Positions 8,309-15,833 of a stretch of 64,000 nt of DNA are shown here, in pieces. Source of the stretch: Actinomycetospora straminea (GTDB taxonomy: Bacteria > Actinomycetota > Actinomycetes > Mycobacteriales > Pseudonocardiaceae); NCBI RefSeq assembly GCF_028737255.1, contig NZ_JAQZAN010000001.1, positions 558,001-622,000 on the forward strand, read 5' to 3'. The position numbers and the translations under genes were made by a program. The notes beneath the pieces were generated by a model. That model had not been told where the DNA came from. It did no database searches and saw nothing but the letters and a program-made list of their open reading frames with translations. Numbering within the stretch: the stretch's first letter is position 1; every line of letters begins with the position of its first letter.

Positions 8309-8327
8309 AGTCAGGCTTGACTGTTAC
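8309..8327. promoter_or_regulatory. TetR-type operator, site A
   Basis: AGTCAGGCTTGACTGTTAC. Arms AGTCA/TGACT with a four-base spacer lie between the divergent acyl-CoA synthetase and acyl-CoA dehydrogenase. It matches sites at 11362-11382, 14521-14540 and 25091-25110. Confidence 0.65.
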
Positions 8328-8422
8328 CGGCCGGTGCAGCCACGCTGGGCGGCACCTGCACGGTCACGGGCCCGCCGGCCTCACGGTGGGCGTCCGCACG
8401 TCCCCGAAGGAGGGGCCACCCG

Positions 8423-9565
8423 GTGGAGCGCACGATCTTCTCCGACGAGCACAACGACTTCCGCGAGATGGTGCGGGACTTCCTCGAGAAGGAGGCGGTC
8501 CCCCACCACGCGGAGTGGGAGAAGCAGGGTCACGTCAGCCGCGACGTGTGGCTGGCCGCCGGCAAGACCGGCCTGCTCGCGATGGACGTCCCCGAGGAGT
8601 ACGGGGGCGGCGGCACGTCGGACCTGCGCTTCCAGTGGATCGTCACCGAGGAGGTCGCGCGCGCCGGCACGAGCGGGCTCGGCTTCTCGCTGCACAACGA
8701 CGTCGTCGCGCCCTACCTGATCGAGCTCGCGGACGACGAGCAGAAGCAGCGCTGGCTGCCGCGCTTCAGCAGCGGCGAGATGATCACGGCGATCGCCATG
8801 ACCGAGCCCGGCACCGGCTCGGACCTGCAGGGCATCCAGACCCGCGCGGTCCGCGACGGCGACGAGTGGGTGATCAACGGTCAGAAGACCTTCATCACCA
8901 ACGGCATCATGTCCGACCTGGTCATCGTCGTCGCCAAGACCGACCCCGACGCCGGCGCCCACGGCTTCAGCCTCATCGCCGTCGAGCGCGACACCCCCGG
9001 CTTCGAGCGCGGGCGCAACCTCGAGAAGATCGGCATGTCCGCCCAGGACACCGCGGAGCTGTCGTTCACCGACGTCCGCGTGCCCGCCACCAACCTCCTC
9101 GGCGAGGAGGGCAAGGGCTTCATCTACCTGATGCAGAACCTGCCCCGCGAGCGCCTCTCGATCGCCGTCGGCGCGATCGCCGGGGCCGAGCGCGTCCTCG
9201 AGGACACGGTCGCCTACGTCAAGGAGCGCACCGCGTTCGGCAAGCCGCTCGCGAAGCTCCAGACCGTGCGGTTCTCGGCCGCCGAGATGGCGACGAAGCT
9301 CGCCGTCACGCGCACCTTCGTCGACCGCTGCATCACCGAGCTGAACGAGGGCAAGCTCGGGCCGGCCGACGCGTCGATGGCCAAGTACTGGTCGAGCGAG
9401 ACCGCCAAGGAGGTCATCGACGGCTGCCTGCAGCTGCACGGTGGCTACGGCTACATGAAGGAGTACCCGGTCGCGAAGGCGTACCTGGACACCCGCGTGC
9501 AGACGATCTATGGCGGCACCACCGAGATCATGAAGGAGATCATCGGACGGGTGGTGCTGGGGTGA
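8423..9565 (+). CDS. acyl-CoA dehydrogenase (FadE-type)
   Basis: 380 residues with the full acyl-CoA dehydrogenase layout. The N-terminal helical domain (ERTIFSDEHNDFREMVRDFL) is followed by the beta domain with AMTEPGTGSDLQGIQT and FITNG, then the C-terminal helical domain ending QLHGGYGYMKEYPVAKAYLD and QTIYGGTTEIMKEIIGR. The glutamate of the last motif is the expected catalytic base. It oxidises acyl-CoA to 2-enoyl-CoA with FAD, passing electrons to ETF. AAGGAGG precedes the GTG. The next gene overlaps or abuts its stop, and a conserved operator lies ~95 bases upstream. Confidence 0.95.
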   Translation: MERTIFSDEHNDFREMVRDFLEKEAVPHHAEWEKQGHVSRDVWLAAGKTGLLAMDVPEEYGGGGTSDLRFQWIVTEEVARAGTSGLGFSLHNDVVAPYLIELADDEQKQRWLPRFSSGEMITAIAMTEPGTGSDLQGIQTRAVRDGDEWVINGQKTFITNGIMSDLVIVVAKTDPDAGAHGFSLIAVERDTPGFERGRNLEKIGMSAQDTAELSFTDVRVPATNLLGEEGKGFIYLMQNLPRERLSIAVGAIAGAERVLEDTVAYVKERTAFGKPLAKLQTVRFSAAEMATKLAVTRTFVDRCITELNEGKLGPADASMAKYWSSETAKEVIDGCLQLHGGYGYMKEYPVAKAYLDTRVQTIYGGTTEIMKEIIGRVVLG

Positions 9566-9570
9566 GCGCC

Positions 9571-10611
9571 ATGAGGATCGGGATGGGGCTCGCGTACGCC
9601 CGGGGCGGCTTCCGCGAGACAGTGGAGAAGCTCGTCGAGCTCGAGGAGGTCGGCCTCGACGCGGTGAGCGTGGCCGAGCTCTACAGCTTCGACGCGGTCA
9701 GCCAGCTCGGCTACATCGCGGCGCGCACGTCGCGGGTGCACATCGAGTCCGGGATCGTGCAGATCTACACGCGCACGCCGTCGCTGACGGCGATGACCGC
9801 GGCCGGGCTGGACTACGTCTCCGACGGTCGCTTCGTGCTCGGCATGGGCGCCTCGGGCCCGCAGGTCATCGAGGGCTTCCACGGGCTGAAGTACGACGCC
9901 CCGGTGGGCCGCACGCGCGAGATCGTCGAGATCTGCCGCCAGGTCTGGCGCCGCGAGCGCGTCGAGTACTCCGGCAAGCACTACACGATCCCGCTGCCGG
10001 CCGACCAGGGCACGGGCCTGGGCAAGCCGCTGAAGATCATCAATCACCCGGTGCGGGAACAGATCCCGATCATGCTGGCCGCGCTGGGGCCGAAGAACGT
10101 CGAGATGGCCGCCGAGCTCGCCGAGGTGTGGGAGCCGATCTGGTTCCACCCGGGCAAGGCGGCCGAGGTCTGGGGCGCGTCGCTCGAGGCCGGCAAGGCC
10201 AGGCGTGACCCGGCGCTGGGCGAGCTGCAGACCGCGGTGAACGTGCCGTTCGCGGTCGGCCCGGGCTCCGGCAAGCTGCGGGAGCACGTGCGTCCCCAGC
10301 TCGCGCTGTACGTCGGCGGGATGGGCGCGAAGGGCAAGAACTTCTACAACGACCTCGCCGGACGCTACGGGTTCGCCGATGAGGCCGCGGAGATCCAGGA
10401 CCTGTACCTGTCCGGGCGCAAGGAGGAGGCGGCCGAGAAGGTGCCCGAGGAGCTCGTCCACGCGGTGTCGCTGATCGGCACCGAGGACGAGGTCGCCGAG
10501 CAGGTCCGCGAGTTCGCGGCCGCCGGGGTCACCCAGCTCAACATCGCCCCGCTCGACCCGGACCACCACACCGTGAAGTCCTCGCTGGAGACCCTGAAGT
10601 CGTTGATCTGA
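9571..10611 (+). CDS. LLM class F420-dependent oxidoreductase
   Basis: 346 residues of the luciferase-like fold: MRIGMGLAYARGGFRETVEKLVELEEVGLDAVSVAEL at the start (cited in part), then TAMTAAGLDYVSDGRFVLGMGASGPQVIEGFHG, the phosphate-binding region of F420/FMN enzymes. HPVREQIPIMLAALGPKNVEMAAE follows. Such enzymes use F420 or FMN; the substrate is unknown. A GTG at 9562 would give a four-base overlap with the acyl-CoA dehydrogenase stop; I prefer the ATG at 9571 because GGGGTGA then stands at normal distance. Either way the two are co-translated, pointing to a shared acyl-CoA substrate route. It is convergent with a tetR gene. Confidence 0.9.
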   Translation: MRIGMGLAYARGGFRETVEKLVELEEVGLDAVSVAELYSFDAVSQLGYIAARTSRVHIESGIVQIYTRTPSLTAMTAAGLDYVSDGRFVLGMGASGPQVIEGFHGLKYDAPVGRTREIVEICRQVWRRERVEYSGKHYTIPLPADQGTGLGKPLKIINHPVREQIPIMLAALGPKNVEMAAELAEVWEPIWFHPGKAAEVWGASLEAGKARRDPALGELQTAVNVPFAVGPGSGKLREHVRPQLALYVGGMGAKGKNFYNDLAGRYGFADEAAEIQDLYLSGRKEEAAEKVPEELVHAVSLIGTEDEVAEQVREFAAAGVTQLNIAPLDPDHHTVKSSLETLKSLI

Positions 10612-10638
10612 TCGGTCGCGCCGAGGAGATGCGCGGGG

Positions 10639-11277
10639 TCACGTCCCCGGCAACAGCAGCAGGCGCGCGAGCTGCTTCCACTGCTCGAGGTGCGGGTCGG
10701 TCCGCGGGTCGCGCGGGTCGAAGCCGTAGGTCAGCGCGACCCCGCGCATGCTGGTCAGCAGCGTCTCGCGCAGCAGGGCGGCGCGGGCCGGGTCGGCGTA
10801 GTCCTCGAAGAACGCGTCCACGGTCTGGCGGATCGCCGCGCCCAGGCGCCGCTCGGCGGGCAGGAGCGCGGCGGCGAGCGCCTCGTCGGTGCGCGCCGCG
10901 GTCCACAGCTCGACCGAGGCCCAGAAGTAGGCCTGCTGGTAGGTGAACCACATGACGTCGACGGCCTGGTCGAGGCGCGCGTCGGCGTCGACGTCGGCCG
11001 CGGGCAGGTCGGCACGGGCCAGCCCGTCCGCGGCGAACCGGCTGGTCGCGAGGTGCTGGGCCGCGGCGACGAGCAGGTTCTCCTTGGACGGGAAGTGGTG
11101 CAGCAGCCGGCCGCGGGACACCCCGGCGCGGTTCTGGATCGTCAGCGTCGTCGTGCCCGCGTAGCCCGACTCGACAAGGCAGGCGACGGCCGCGTCGAGG
11201 ATGCGGGTGCGACTGTCGGACGTCCGCTGCTCGCGGGACCGCCGCTCCGGCTCGGCGGCTGCCCGTGGGCTCACCAT
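10639..11277 (-). CDS. TetR/AcrR family transcriptional regulator
   Basis: 212 residues. The DNA-binding segment is RTRILDAAVACLVESGYAG followed by LTIQNRAGVSRGRLLHHFPSKENLL. The C-terminal domain has several aromatic residues (VMWFTYQQAYFWASVELW), which may line a hydrophobic ligand pocket. The ATG at 11277 has GGGAGGGG upstream. Its promoter region, and the end of the upstream tetR gene, carry the AGTC-N6-GACYGTT site, so it is a candidate for the regulator of that regulon by autoregulation. That assignment is inference. Confidence 0.9.
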   Translation of the reverse strand: MVSPRAAAEPERRSREQRTSDSRTRILDAAVACLVESGYAGTTTLTIQNRAGVSRGRLLHHFPSKENLLVAAAQHLATSRFAADGLARADLPAADVDADARLDQAVDVMWFTYQQAYFWASVELWTAARTDEALAAALLPAERRLGAAIRQTVDAFFEDYADPARAALLRETLLTSMRGVALTYGFDPRDPRTDPHLEQWKQLARLLLLPGT

Positions 11278-11361
11278 CGGTGCCCCTCCCGTCCGCGTGG
11301 TCAGTACGTCGTCGTCACCGTGTCGTGGTCGTGTCGAGACGATCGTGCCGCCAGGACCGCG

Positions 11362-11382
11362 AACGGTCAAACCTGACTGTCC
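11362..11382. promoter_or_regulatory. TetR-type operator, site B
   Basis: Read on the minus strand this is AGTCAGGTTTGACCGTT, differing from site A at two positions. It lies 85-105 bases before the start of the tetR at 11277 and covers the stop codon of the preceding tetR gene. Confidence 0.6.
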
Positions 11383-11954
11383 CGGTGGAGCACCGCGAGG
11401 AGGACGTCGACGAGGAGCGCGCGGGTGCCGGCGCGGTCGAGCGTGCCGCGGACCAGCCACTCCCGGGACGCCGAGCGGACCAGGCCGAAGAACGAGCGCA
11501 CGCGCGCCCGGTACGGGTCGTCCGGCGCGTCGGGCGCCAGGGCGGCGAGGACGCGGTCGGCGGCGATCTCGTCGGCCTCGGCGAGGATCGCGTCGACGTC
11601 GATGTCACCGGCCGCGCCCGTTCCGACCGCGAGCCACAGGCCGCGGTGACGGTCGACGGCGTCGAGGAACCAGTCGACGGCCGCGCCGGTGCGCTCCTCG
11701 ACCGTGCCGGGCGGCAGTTCCTCGACCGCGACCTCGGGGATCGTCGTCAGCCGGCGCACGACCTCGAGGTAGAGCGCCCGCTTCGTGCCGAAGTAGTGGT
11801 TGATCAGGCCCCGCGCGACGCCGGCCTCGCGGGCGAGGTCGGTGGTCGAGACCGCGGCGTACGGGTGCTCGGCGAACAGGCGCAGGGCGCCGGCGACGAT
11901 CTCCTCGCGGCGCGCGTCGGGGTCGAGACGCCGGCCGCGAGCGGGGGCGGTCAT
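11367..11954 (-). CDS. TetR/AcrR family transcriptional regulator
   Basis: 195 residues. The HTH is REEIVAGALRLFAEHPYAAVSTTDLAREAGVARGLINHYF (cited in part) with the usual TetR recognition helix. The C-terminal part (VDWFLDAVDRHRGLWLAVGTG) resembles regulators of lipid and xenobiotic genes. Its ATG overlaps the TGA of the acetoacetate-decarboxylase-like gene (ATGA), so it is the third gene of the GMC oxidase operon and probably its feedback regulator. Two overlapping palindromes lie 34-67 bases ahead of the start, inside the preceding gene. Confidence 0.92.
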   Translation of the reverse strand: MTAPARGRRLDPDARREEIVAGALRLFAEHPYAAVSTTDLAREAGVARGLINHYFGTKRALYLEVVRRLTTIPEVAVEELPPGTVEERTGAAVDWFLDAVDRHRGLWLAVGTGAAGDIDVDAILAEADEIAADRVLAALAPDAPDDPYRARVRSFFGLVRSASREWLVRGTLDRAGTRALLVDVLLAVLHRDSQV

Positions 11955-12661
11955 CGGCGTGTCGCGGAGCCGAGCCGGGGGCTTTTCTGACGTTGAGCGT
12001 CAGCGTGGACGCCAGGCTGACCCACCTGCGCGCGGTCGTGCGGCGTCATCCCGAAGGACATGGCGAAGTCGTGGAGGGTCGCCGACACGAGGGGGCGGTG
12101 GCCGGCGAGGAAGCCCAGGGGGCCCTCGGGGTCGAACGTCCAGTCGGCGCGGAGCAGGCCGATGCCGTGGCGGCTCGTCACCGGGCTCTGCCAGCAGCGG
12201 CCGTGCCGCTCCTGGGCCAGCGTGAACCCGACCCGCGGGCGCCCGGGCAGGCGCGCGCCCCGGCGCAGGACGGCACGGGCGGCGGGGCGCTCGGTGCCCT
12301 CGACGGTGATGCTCGGCGTGCCCTCGTCGAAGCCCGTGAAGCTCGCGAGCCCCTTCGGGATGCCCCAGAGCTCGCGGCCACCGTCGCGCGAGGCCGGGCT
12401 GTCGACCCAGATCGCGACGACGTGCGGGCGGACGCGCGCCCCCACGCGGCCGGCGACCGCGACCAGCAGCTCCCGGTAGCTCATGACCCCGCCGGGCGCG
12501 TAGTCGACCCAGGCCGCCCCGACCGGCGTGCGGCCGGCGAGCGCGAGCGGCGACCAGCCGTCGGGCCAGGTCGCGGTGGGCAGGGTGTCCGTCGGCACGA
12601 GGAAGGTCGACAGGTCCATGCGGCCGACGAGGGTCCAGGGCTCGGGCGGGTAGGAGGTCAT
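11951..12661 (-). CDS. acetoacetate decarboxylase-like protein
   Basis: 236 residues. The segments YPPEPWTLVGRMDLSTFLVP, GVMSYRELLVAVAG, VVAIWVDSPASRDGGRELWGIPKGLASF and WTFDPEGPLGFLAGHRPL match the acetoacetate-decarboxylase-like fold common in actinobacterial lipid operons. I see no clear Glu-Lys-Lys Schiff-base motif, so decarboxylase activity is uncertain. Both ends overlap neighbours by four bases (ATGA): the choD-like oxidase before it and a tetR after it. The last ~20 codons contain the conserved 23-bp operator-like palindrome, so the C-terminus may be constrained by DNA rather than protein function. Confidence 0.8.
   Translation of the reverse strand: MTSYPPEPWTLVGRMDLSTFLVPTDTLPTATWPDGWSPLALAGRTPVGAAWVDYAPGGVMSYRELLVAVAGRVGARVRPHVVAIWVDSPASRDGGRELWGIPKGLASFTGFDEGTPSITVEGTERPAARAVLRRGARLPGRPRVGFTLAQERHGRCWQSPVTSRHGIGLLRADWTFDPEGPLGFLAGHRPLVSATLHDFAMSFGMTPHDRAQVGQPGVHADAQRQKSPRLGSATRR
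11988..12021. promoter_or_regulatory. overlapping palindromes, operator-like (copy 2 of the 23-bp repeat)
   Basis: TGACG-TTGAG-CGTCA (11988-12002) overlaps a 23-bp inverted repeat with arms GTCAGC/GCTGAC (11999-12021). The latter is identical, inverted, to 2425-2447. It lies 34-67 bases upstream of the tetR start at 11954, within the end of the preceding gene. Confidence 0.6.
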
Positions 12662-14445
12662 GTCGGTGCTCCGATCCTCGGGCTGGGCAGGTCGGTGGTC
12701 GTGCTCCCGCTCCACAGCGCCCCGGGCGCGTCGGCCGGCACCGCGGGGCGGTGGGGGGCGACGGGGGCGACGCGCCGGTAGGGCTCCCCCGGCGCCGGGC
12801 GCGGGTCGGGCTCGCCGCGGTTGGGCCACAGCGACATCGCGCGCTCGGCGAGCGCGGTGATCGTCAGCGACGGGTTCACCCCGAGGTTCGCCGGCACGCT
12901 CGACCCGTCGACGACGTGGACGCCGGGATGCCCGTGCAGCCGGTGGTAGGGGTCGACGACACCGGTGTCGGGCGACGCGGAGATCACCGCGCCGCCGAGG
13001 AAGTGGCCGGTCACCGGCAGGTTCACCAGCGTCGAGCTCGCGCCGACCGGGAAGCCGCCCATCCGCCGCGCCACGCGGCGCGCGACCTCGTGGCCCGCCG
13101 GGATCCACGCCGGGTTCGGGGTGCCCTCGCCCGGCCGCGAGCGCAGGCCGCGCAGGACGCGGCGCGGGCGCAGCGTCAGCGAGTTGTCCAGCGTCTGCAT
13201 CACCAGCAGCACGATCGACTGCTCGGCCCAGCGCCGCGGTCGGTGCAGCGCGACGAGCTCGCGCCGCGAGCGCACCAGCGCCCGGGCGATGCGCCGCAGC
13301 GACGGTCCGCGCTCGCCGAGCGTCGCGTCGCCCGCCGCGGTCGTGCCGTCGACCAGGACGGCCGAGAGCAGCGAGAGCAGGTTGGAGCCGCGCCCGTAGC
13401 GCACGGGCTCGACGTGGGTGTGCGCGTCGGGGTGGATCGACGAGGTGATCGAGACGCCGGTGGTGTAGTCGGCGACGTCGCTCGCGGTGCGCGCGGCGAG
13501 GATCGCCTCGGAGTTGGTGCGCGAGAGCTCGCCGAGCCGCGGGGAGATGCGGGGCAGGTCACCGCGGCGCCGCAGCCGGTGCAGCAGCCGCTGGCTGCCG
13601 AGCGCCGACGCGGCGACGACCACCTGCTGCGCCCGCAGCGTGCGTCGCCCGCCCGGTCGCCCGGTCGCGCGCACCTCGACCTCGTAGCCCGACGCCCCGG
13701 ACAGGTCGCCGTCGCGCGGGCGGATGCGCGTCGCCGTCGTCATCGGCAGCACCTGCGCCCCGGCGGCCTCGGCGAGGTGCAGGTAGTTCTTGACCAGCGT
13801 GTTCTTGGCGTCGTGGCGGCAGCCCGTCATGCACTCGCCGCAGTGGAGGCAGCCGTGGCGCGCGGGGCCGGCGCCGCCGAAGTACGGGTCGGGCACCTCC
13901 TCACCGGGCGGGGCGCCGAAGAAGACGCCCACGTCGGCGGCCCGGTAGGTGTGGCCGACGCCCATCTCCTCGGCGACGTCGCGCATCACGGCGTCCGACG
14001 GCGAGACCCGCGGGTAGGTGGTGGCGCCGAGCATGCGGGACGCCTGGTCGTACGGGGCGTCGAGCTCGTCGGCCCAGTCGGTGATGCCGCCCCACTGCGG
14101 GTCCTCGTAGAAGGAGCGCGGCGGGCGGTAGAGCGTGTTGGCGTAGACGAGCGAGCCCCCGCCCACCCCGGCGCCGGACAGGACGAGCACGTCGCGCAGC
14201 GGGTCGGCCCGGAAGATCCCGAAGCAGCGGGCCCAGGGCGCCCACAGGTAGTCGCGCAGCTGCCACGACGTGGCGGGGAAGTCCTGGTCGGCGAAGCGGC
14301 GGCCGGCCTCGAGCACGCCGACGCGGTAGCCCTTCTCGGTGAGGCGCAGGGCGGTGACCGAGCCGCCGAAGCCGGAGCCCACCACGATCACGTCGTAGTC
14401 CGGGTCGACCTGCGGAGCCGCCGTGTGTGCCACGACGTTCACCAT
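12658..14445 (-). CDS. choD: GMC-family oxidoreductase, ChoD-type (cholesterol/3-hydroxysteroid oxidase-like)
   Basis: 595 residues. The N-terminal FAD loop is YDVIVVGSGFGGSVTALRLTEKGYRVGVLEAGRR (cited in part), followed by VLSGAGVGGGSLVYANTLY. A Cys-rich motif GCLHCGECMTGCRHDAKNTL comes next, with SITSSIHPDAHTHVEPVRYG later. The C-terminal VVDGSSVPANLGVNPSLTITALAE segment holds the active-site Asn region. The order and wording of these motifs match mycobacterial ChoD closely. A 3-hydroxysteroid or other sterol/alcohol oxidation is expected; the true substrate is unproven. It heads an ATGA-coupled operon with an acetoacetate-decarboxylase-like gene and tetR, divergent from fadA-fadB. Confidence 0.88.
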   Translation of the reverse strand: MVNVVAHTAAPQVDPDYDVIVVGSGFGGSVTALRLTEKGYRVGVLEAGRRFADQDFPATSWQLRDYLWAPWARCFGIFRADPLRDVLVLSGAGVGGGSLVYANTLYRPPRSFYEDPQWGGITDWADELDAPYDQASRMLGATTYPRVSPSDAVMRDVAEEMGVGHTYRAADVGVFFGAPPGEEVPDPYFGGAGPARHGCLHCGECMTGCRHDAKNTLVKNYLHLAEAAGAQVLPMTTATRIRPRDGDLSGASGYEVEVRATGRPGGRRTLRAQQVVVAASALGSQRLLHRLRRRGDLPRISPRLGELSRTNSEAILAARTASDVADYTTGVSITSSIHPDAHTHVEPVRYGRGSNLLSLLSAVLVDGTTAAGDATLGERGPSLRRIARALVRSRRELVALHRPRRWAEQSIVLLVMQTLDNSLTLRPRRVLRGLRSRPGEGTPNPAWIPAGHEVARRVARRMGGFPVGASSTLVNLPVTGHFLGGAVISASPDTGVVDPYHRLHGHPGVHVVDGSSVPANLGVNPSLTITALAERAMSLWPNRGEPDPRPAPGEPYRRVAPVAPHRPAVPADAPGALWSGSTTTDLPSPRIGAPT

Positions 14446-14484
14446 CGCGAGTCGTTGGCAGCGTGTCAACGAGAGCCGGACGAC

Positions 14485-14500
14485 CCTACTCGCCAGTAGG
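14485..14500. promoter_or_regulatory. palindromic operator in the choD/fadA divergent promoter
   Basis: CCTACT-CGCC-AGTAGG, a perfect 6-bp inverted repeat. It is flanked by a wider inverted pair TGTCAACG (14464-14471) / CGTTGACA (14504-14511). The position 40 bases before choD suggests control of that operon. Confidence 0.6.
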
Positions 14501-14505
14501 ACACG

Positions 14506-14533
14506 TTGACAGCAGCACAAAACAGTCCATGAT
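14506..14533 (+). promoter_or_regulatory. predicted promoter of fadA-fadB
   Basis: TTGACA at 14506-14511 and CATGAT at 14528-14533 with a 16-base spacer. The -10 lies wholly inside the palindrome at 14521-14540, an arrangement that would let a repressor block RNA polymerase. Confidence 0.5.
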
Positions 14534-14540
14534 GACTGTT
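14521..14540. promoter_or_regulatory. TetR-type operator, site C
   Basis: AACAGTCCATGATGACTGTT, a perfect 7-bp inverted repeat (AACAGTC/GACTGTT) with a six-base spacer, 38 bases before the fadA start. It aligns with the sites at 8309, 11362 and 25091. Confidence 0.7.
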
Positions 14541-14577
14541 GAGAGCAGTCGGCTCGCACCTGCGAAGGGACACACCC

Positions 14578-15786
14578 GTGACCGAGGCATTCATCTACGA
14601 CGCCCTCCGCACCCCGCGCGGCCGGGGCAAGGCCACCGGTTCGCTGCACGCGACCAAGCCGGTGTCGCTGGTCGTCGGCCTGATCGACGAGCTGCGCAAG
14701 CGCAACCCGGAGCTCGACCCAAACAAGATCGAGGACGTCGTCCTCGGCTGCGTCACCCCGATCGGGGACCAGGGCGGCGACATCGCGAAGACCGCCGCGA
14801 TCGCCGCGGGCCTGCCCGACCACGTGGGCGGCGTCCAGCTCAACCGCTTCTGCGCATCGGGTCTCGAGGCCGTCAACCAGGCCGGCCAGCGCGTGCGCTC
14901 CGGCTTCGAGGACCTCATCGTCGCCGGTGGCGTCGAGTCGATGTCCCGCGTCCCGATGGCGTCCGACGGCGGCGCCTGGGCGATGGACCCGGAGACGAAC
15001 TTCAAGACCTCCTTCGTCCCCCAGGGCATCGGCGCCGACCTCATCGCCACCCTCGAGGGCTTCGCCCGCGAGGACGTCGACGCCTACGCGCTCGAGTCGC
15101 AGACCCGCGCGGCCAAGTCGTGGGCCGACGGCGCGTTCGACCGCTCGATCGTCCCCGTCGTCGACCGCAACGGCCTCACCGTGCTCGACCACGACGAGCA
15201 CGTCCGCGAGACGACGATGGAGGGCCTGTCCGGCCTCAAGCCGTCGTTCGCCGGCATCGGCGACATGGGCGGCTTCGACGCGGTGGCGCTGCAGAAGTAC
15301 CACTGGGTCGAGGCGATCAACCACGTGCACCACCCGGGCAACAGCTCGGGCATCGTCGACGGCGCCGCGCTCGTGCTGCTCGGCACCGAGGAGGCCGGCA
15401 AGCAGAACGGCCTCACCCCGCGTGCCCGCATCGTCGGCACCGCCGTCTCCGGCGCCGACCCGACGATCATGCTGACCGGCCCGACGCCCGCGTGCGAGAA
15501 GGTCCTGGCCAAGGCCGGCATGACCGTCGACGACATCGACCTCCTCGAGATCAACGAGGCGTTCGCCGCCGTGCCGATGAAGCTGATGAAGGACCTCGGC
15601 TTCCCGCACGAGCGCACCAACGTCGCCGGCGGTGCGATCGCGCTGGGCCACCCGCTGGGCGCCACCGGCGCGATGCTCGTCGGGACCATGGTTGACGAGC
15701 TCGAGCGCCGCGACCTGCGCCGCGCCCTCGTGACGCTGTGCATCGGCGGCGGCATGGGCGTCGCGACCATCATCGAGCGGGTCTGA
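14578..15786 (+). CDS. fadA: acetyl-CoA acyltransferase, beta subunit of the fatty-acid trifunctional complex
   Basis: 402 residues. It begins [20 protein letters not shown]. The nucleophilic Cys lies in [16 protein letters not shown] (around residue 90). The C-terminal thiolase motifs are [30 protein letters not shown] (catalytic His) and [19 protein letters not shown] (second Cys). It cleaves 3-ketoacyl-CoA to acetyl-CoA and a shortened acyl-CoA. Wording is very close to mycobacterial FadA, and fadB follows 47 bases downstream, matching the alpha2beta2 complex. The GTG has GAAGGGA upstream. A palindromic operator covers the predicted -10. Confidence 0.96.
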   Translation: MTEAFIYDALRTPRGRGKATGSLHATKPVSLVVGLIDELRKRNPELDPNKIEDVVLGCVTPIGDQGGDIAKTAAIAAGLPDHVGGVQLNRFCASGLEAVNQAGQRVRSGFEDLIVAGGVESMSRVPMASDGGAWAMDPETNFKTSFVPQGIGADLIATLEGFAREDVDAYALESQTRAAKSWADGAFDRSIVPVVDRNGLTVLDHDEHVRETTMEGLSGLKPSFAGIGDMGGFDAVALQKYHWVEAINHVHHPGNSSGIVDGAALVLLGTEEAGKQNGLTPRARIVGTAVSGADPTIMLTGPTPACEKVLAKAGMTVDDIDLLEINEAFAAVPMKLMKDLGFPHERTNVAGGAIALGHPLGATGAMLVGTMVDELERRDLRRALVTLCIGGGMGVATIIERV

Positions 15787-15833
15787 CCGCACCCCCGGAA
15801 CCGACCGACCTGACGACAGGAGCGAATCCCGCA

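Noticed and set aside
13799-13861. A 4Fe-4S cluster in the ChoD-like oxidase from its CLHCGECMTGC motif
   Set aside because: This Cys-rich stretch is a constant of the ChoD branch of GMC oxidases, and I have no evidence that it binds a cluster.
12658-15792. A 1044-codon minus-strand frame covering fadA and choD
   Set aside because: The segment before the ChoD start is antisense to the clearly identified fadA thiolase and has no family features.
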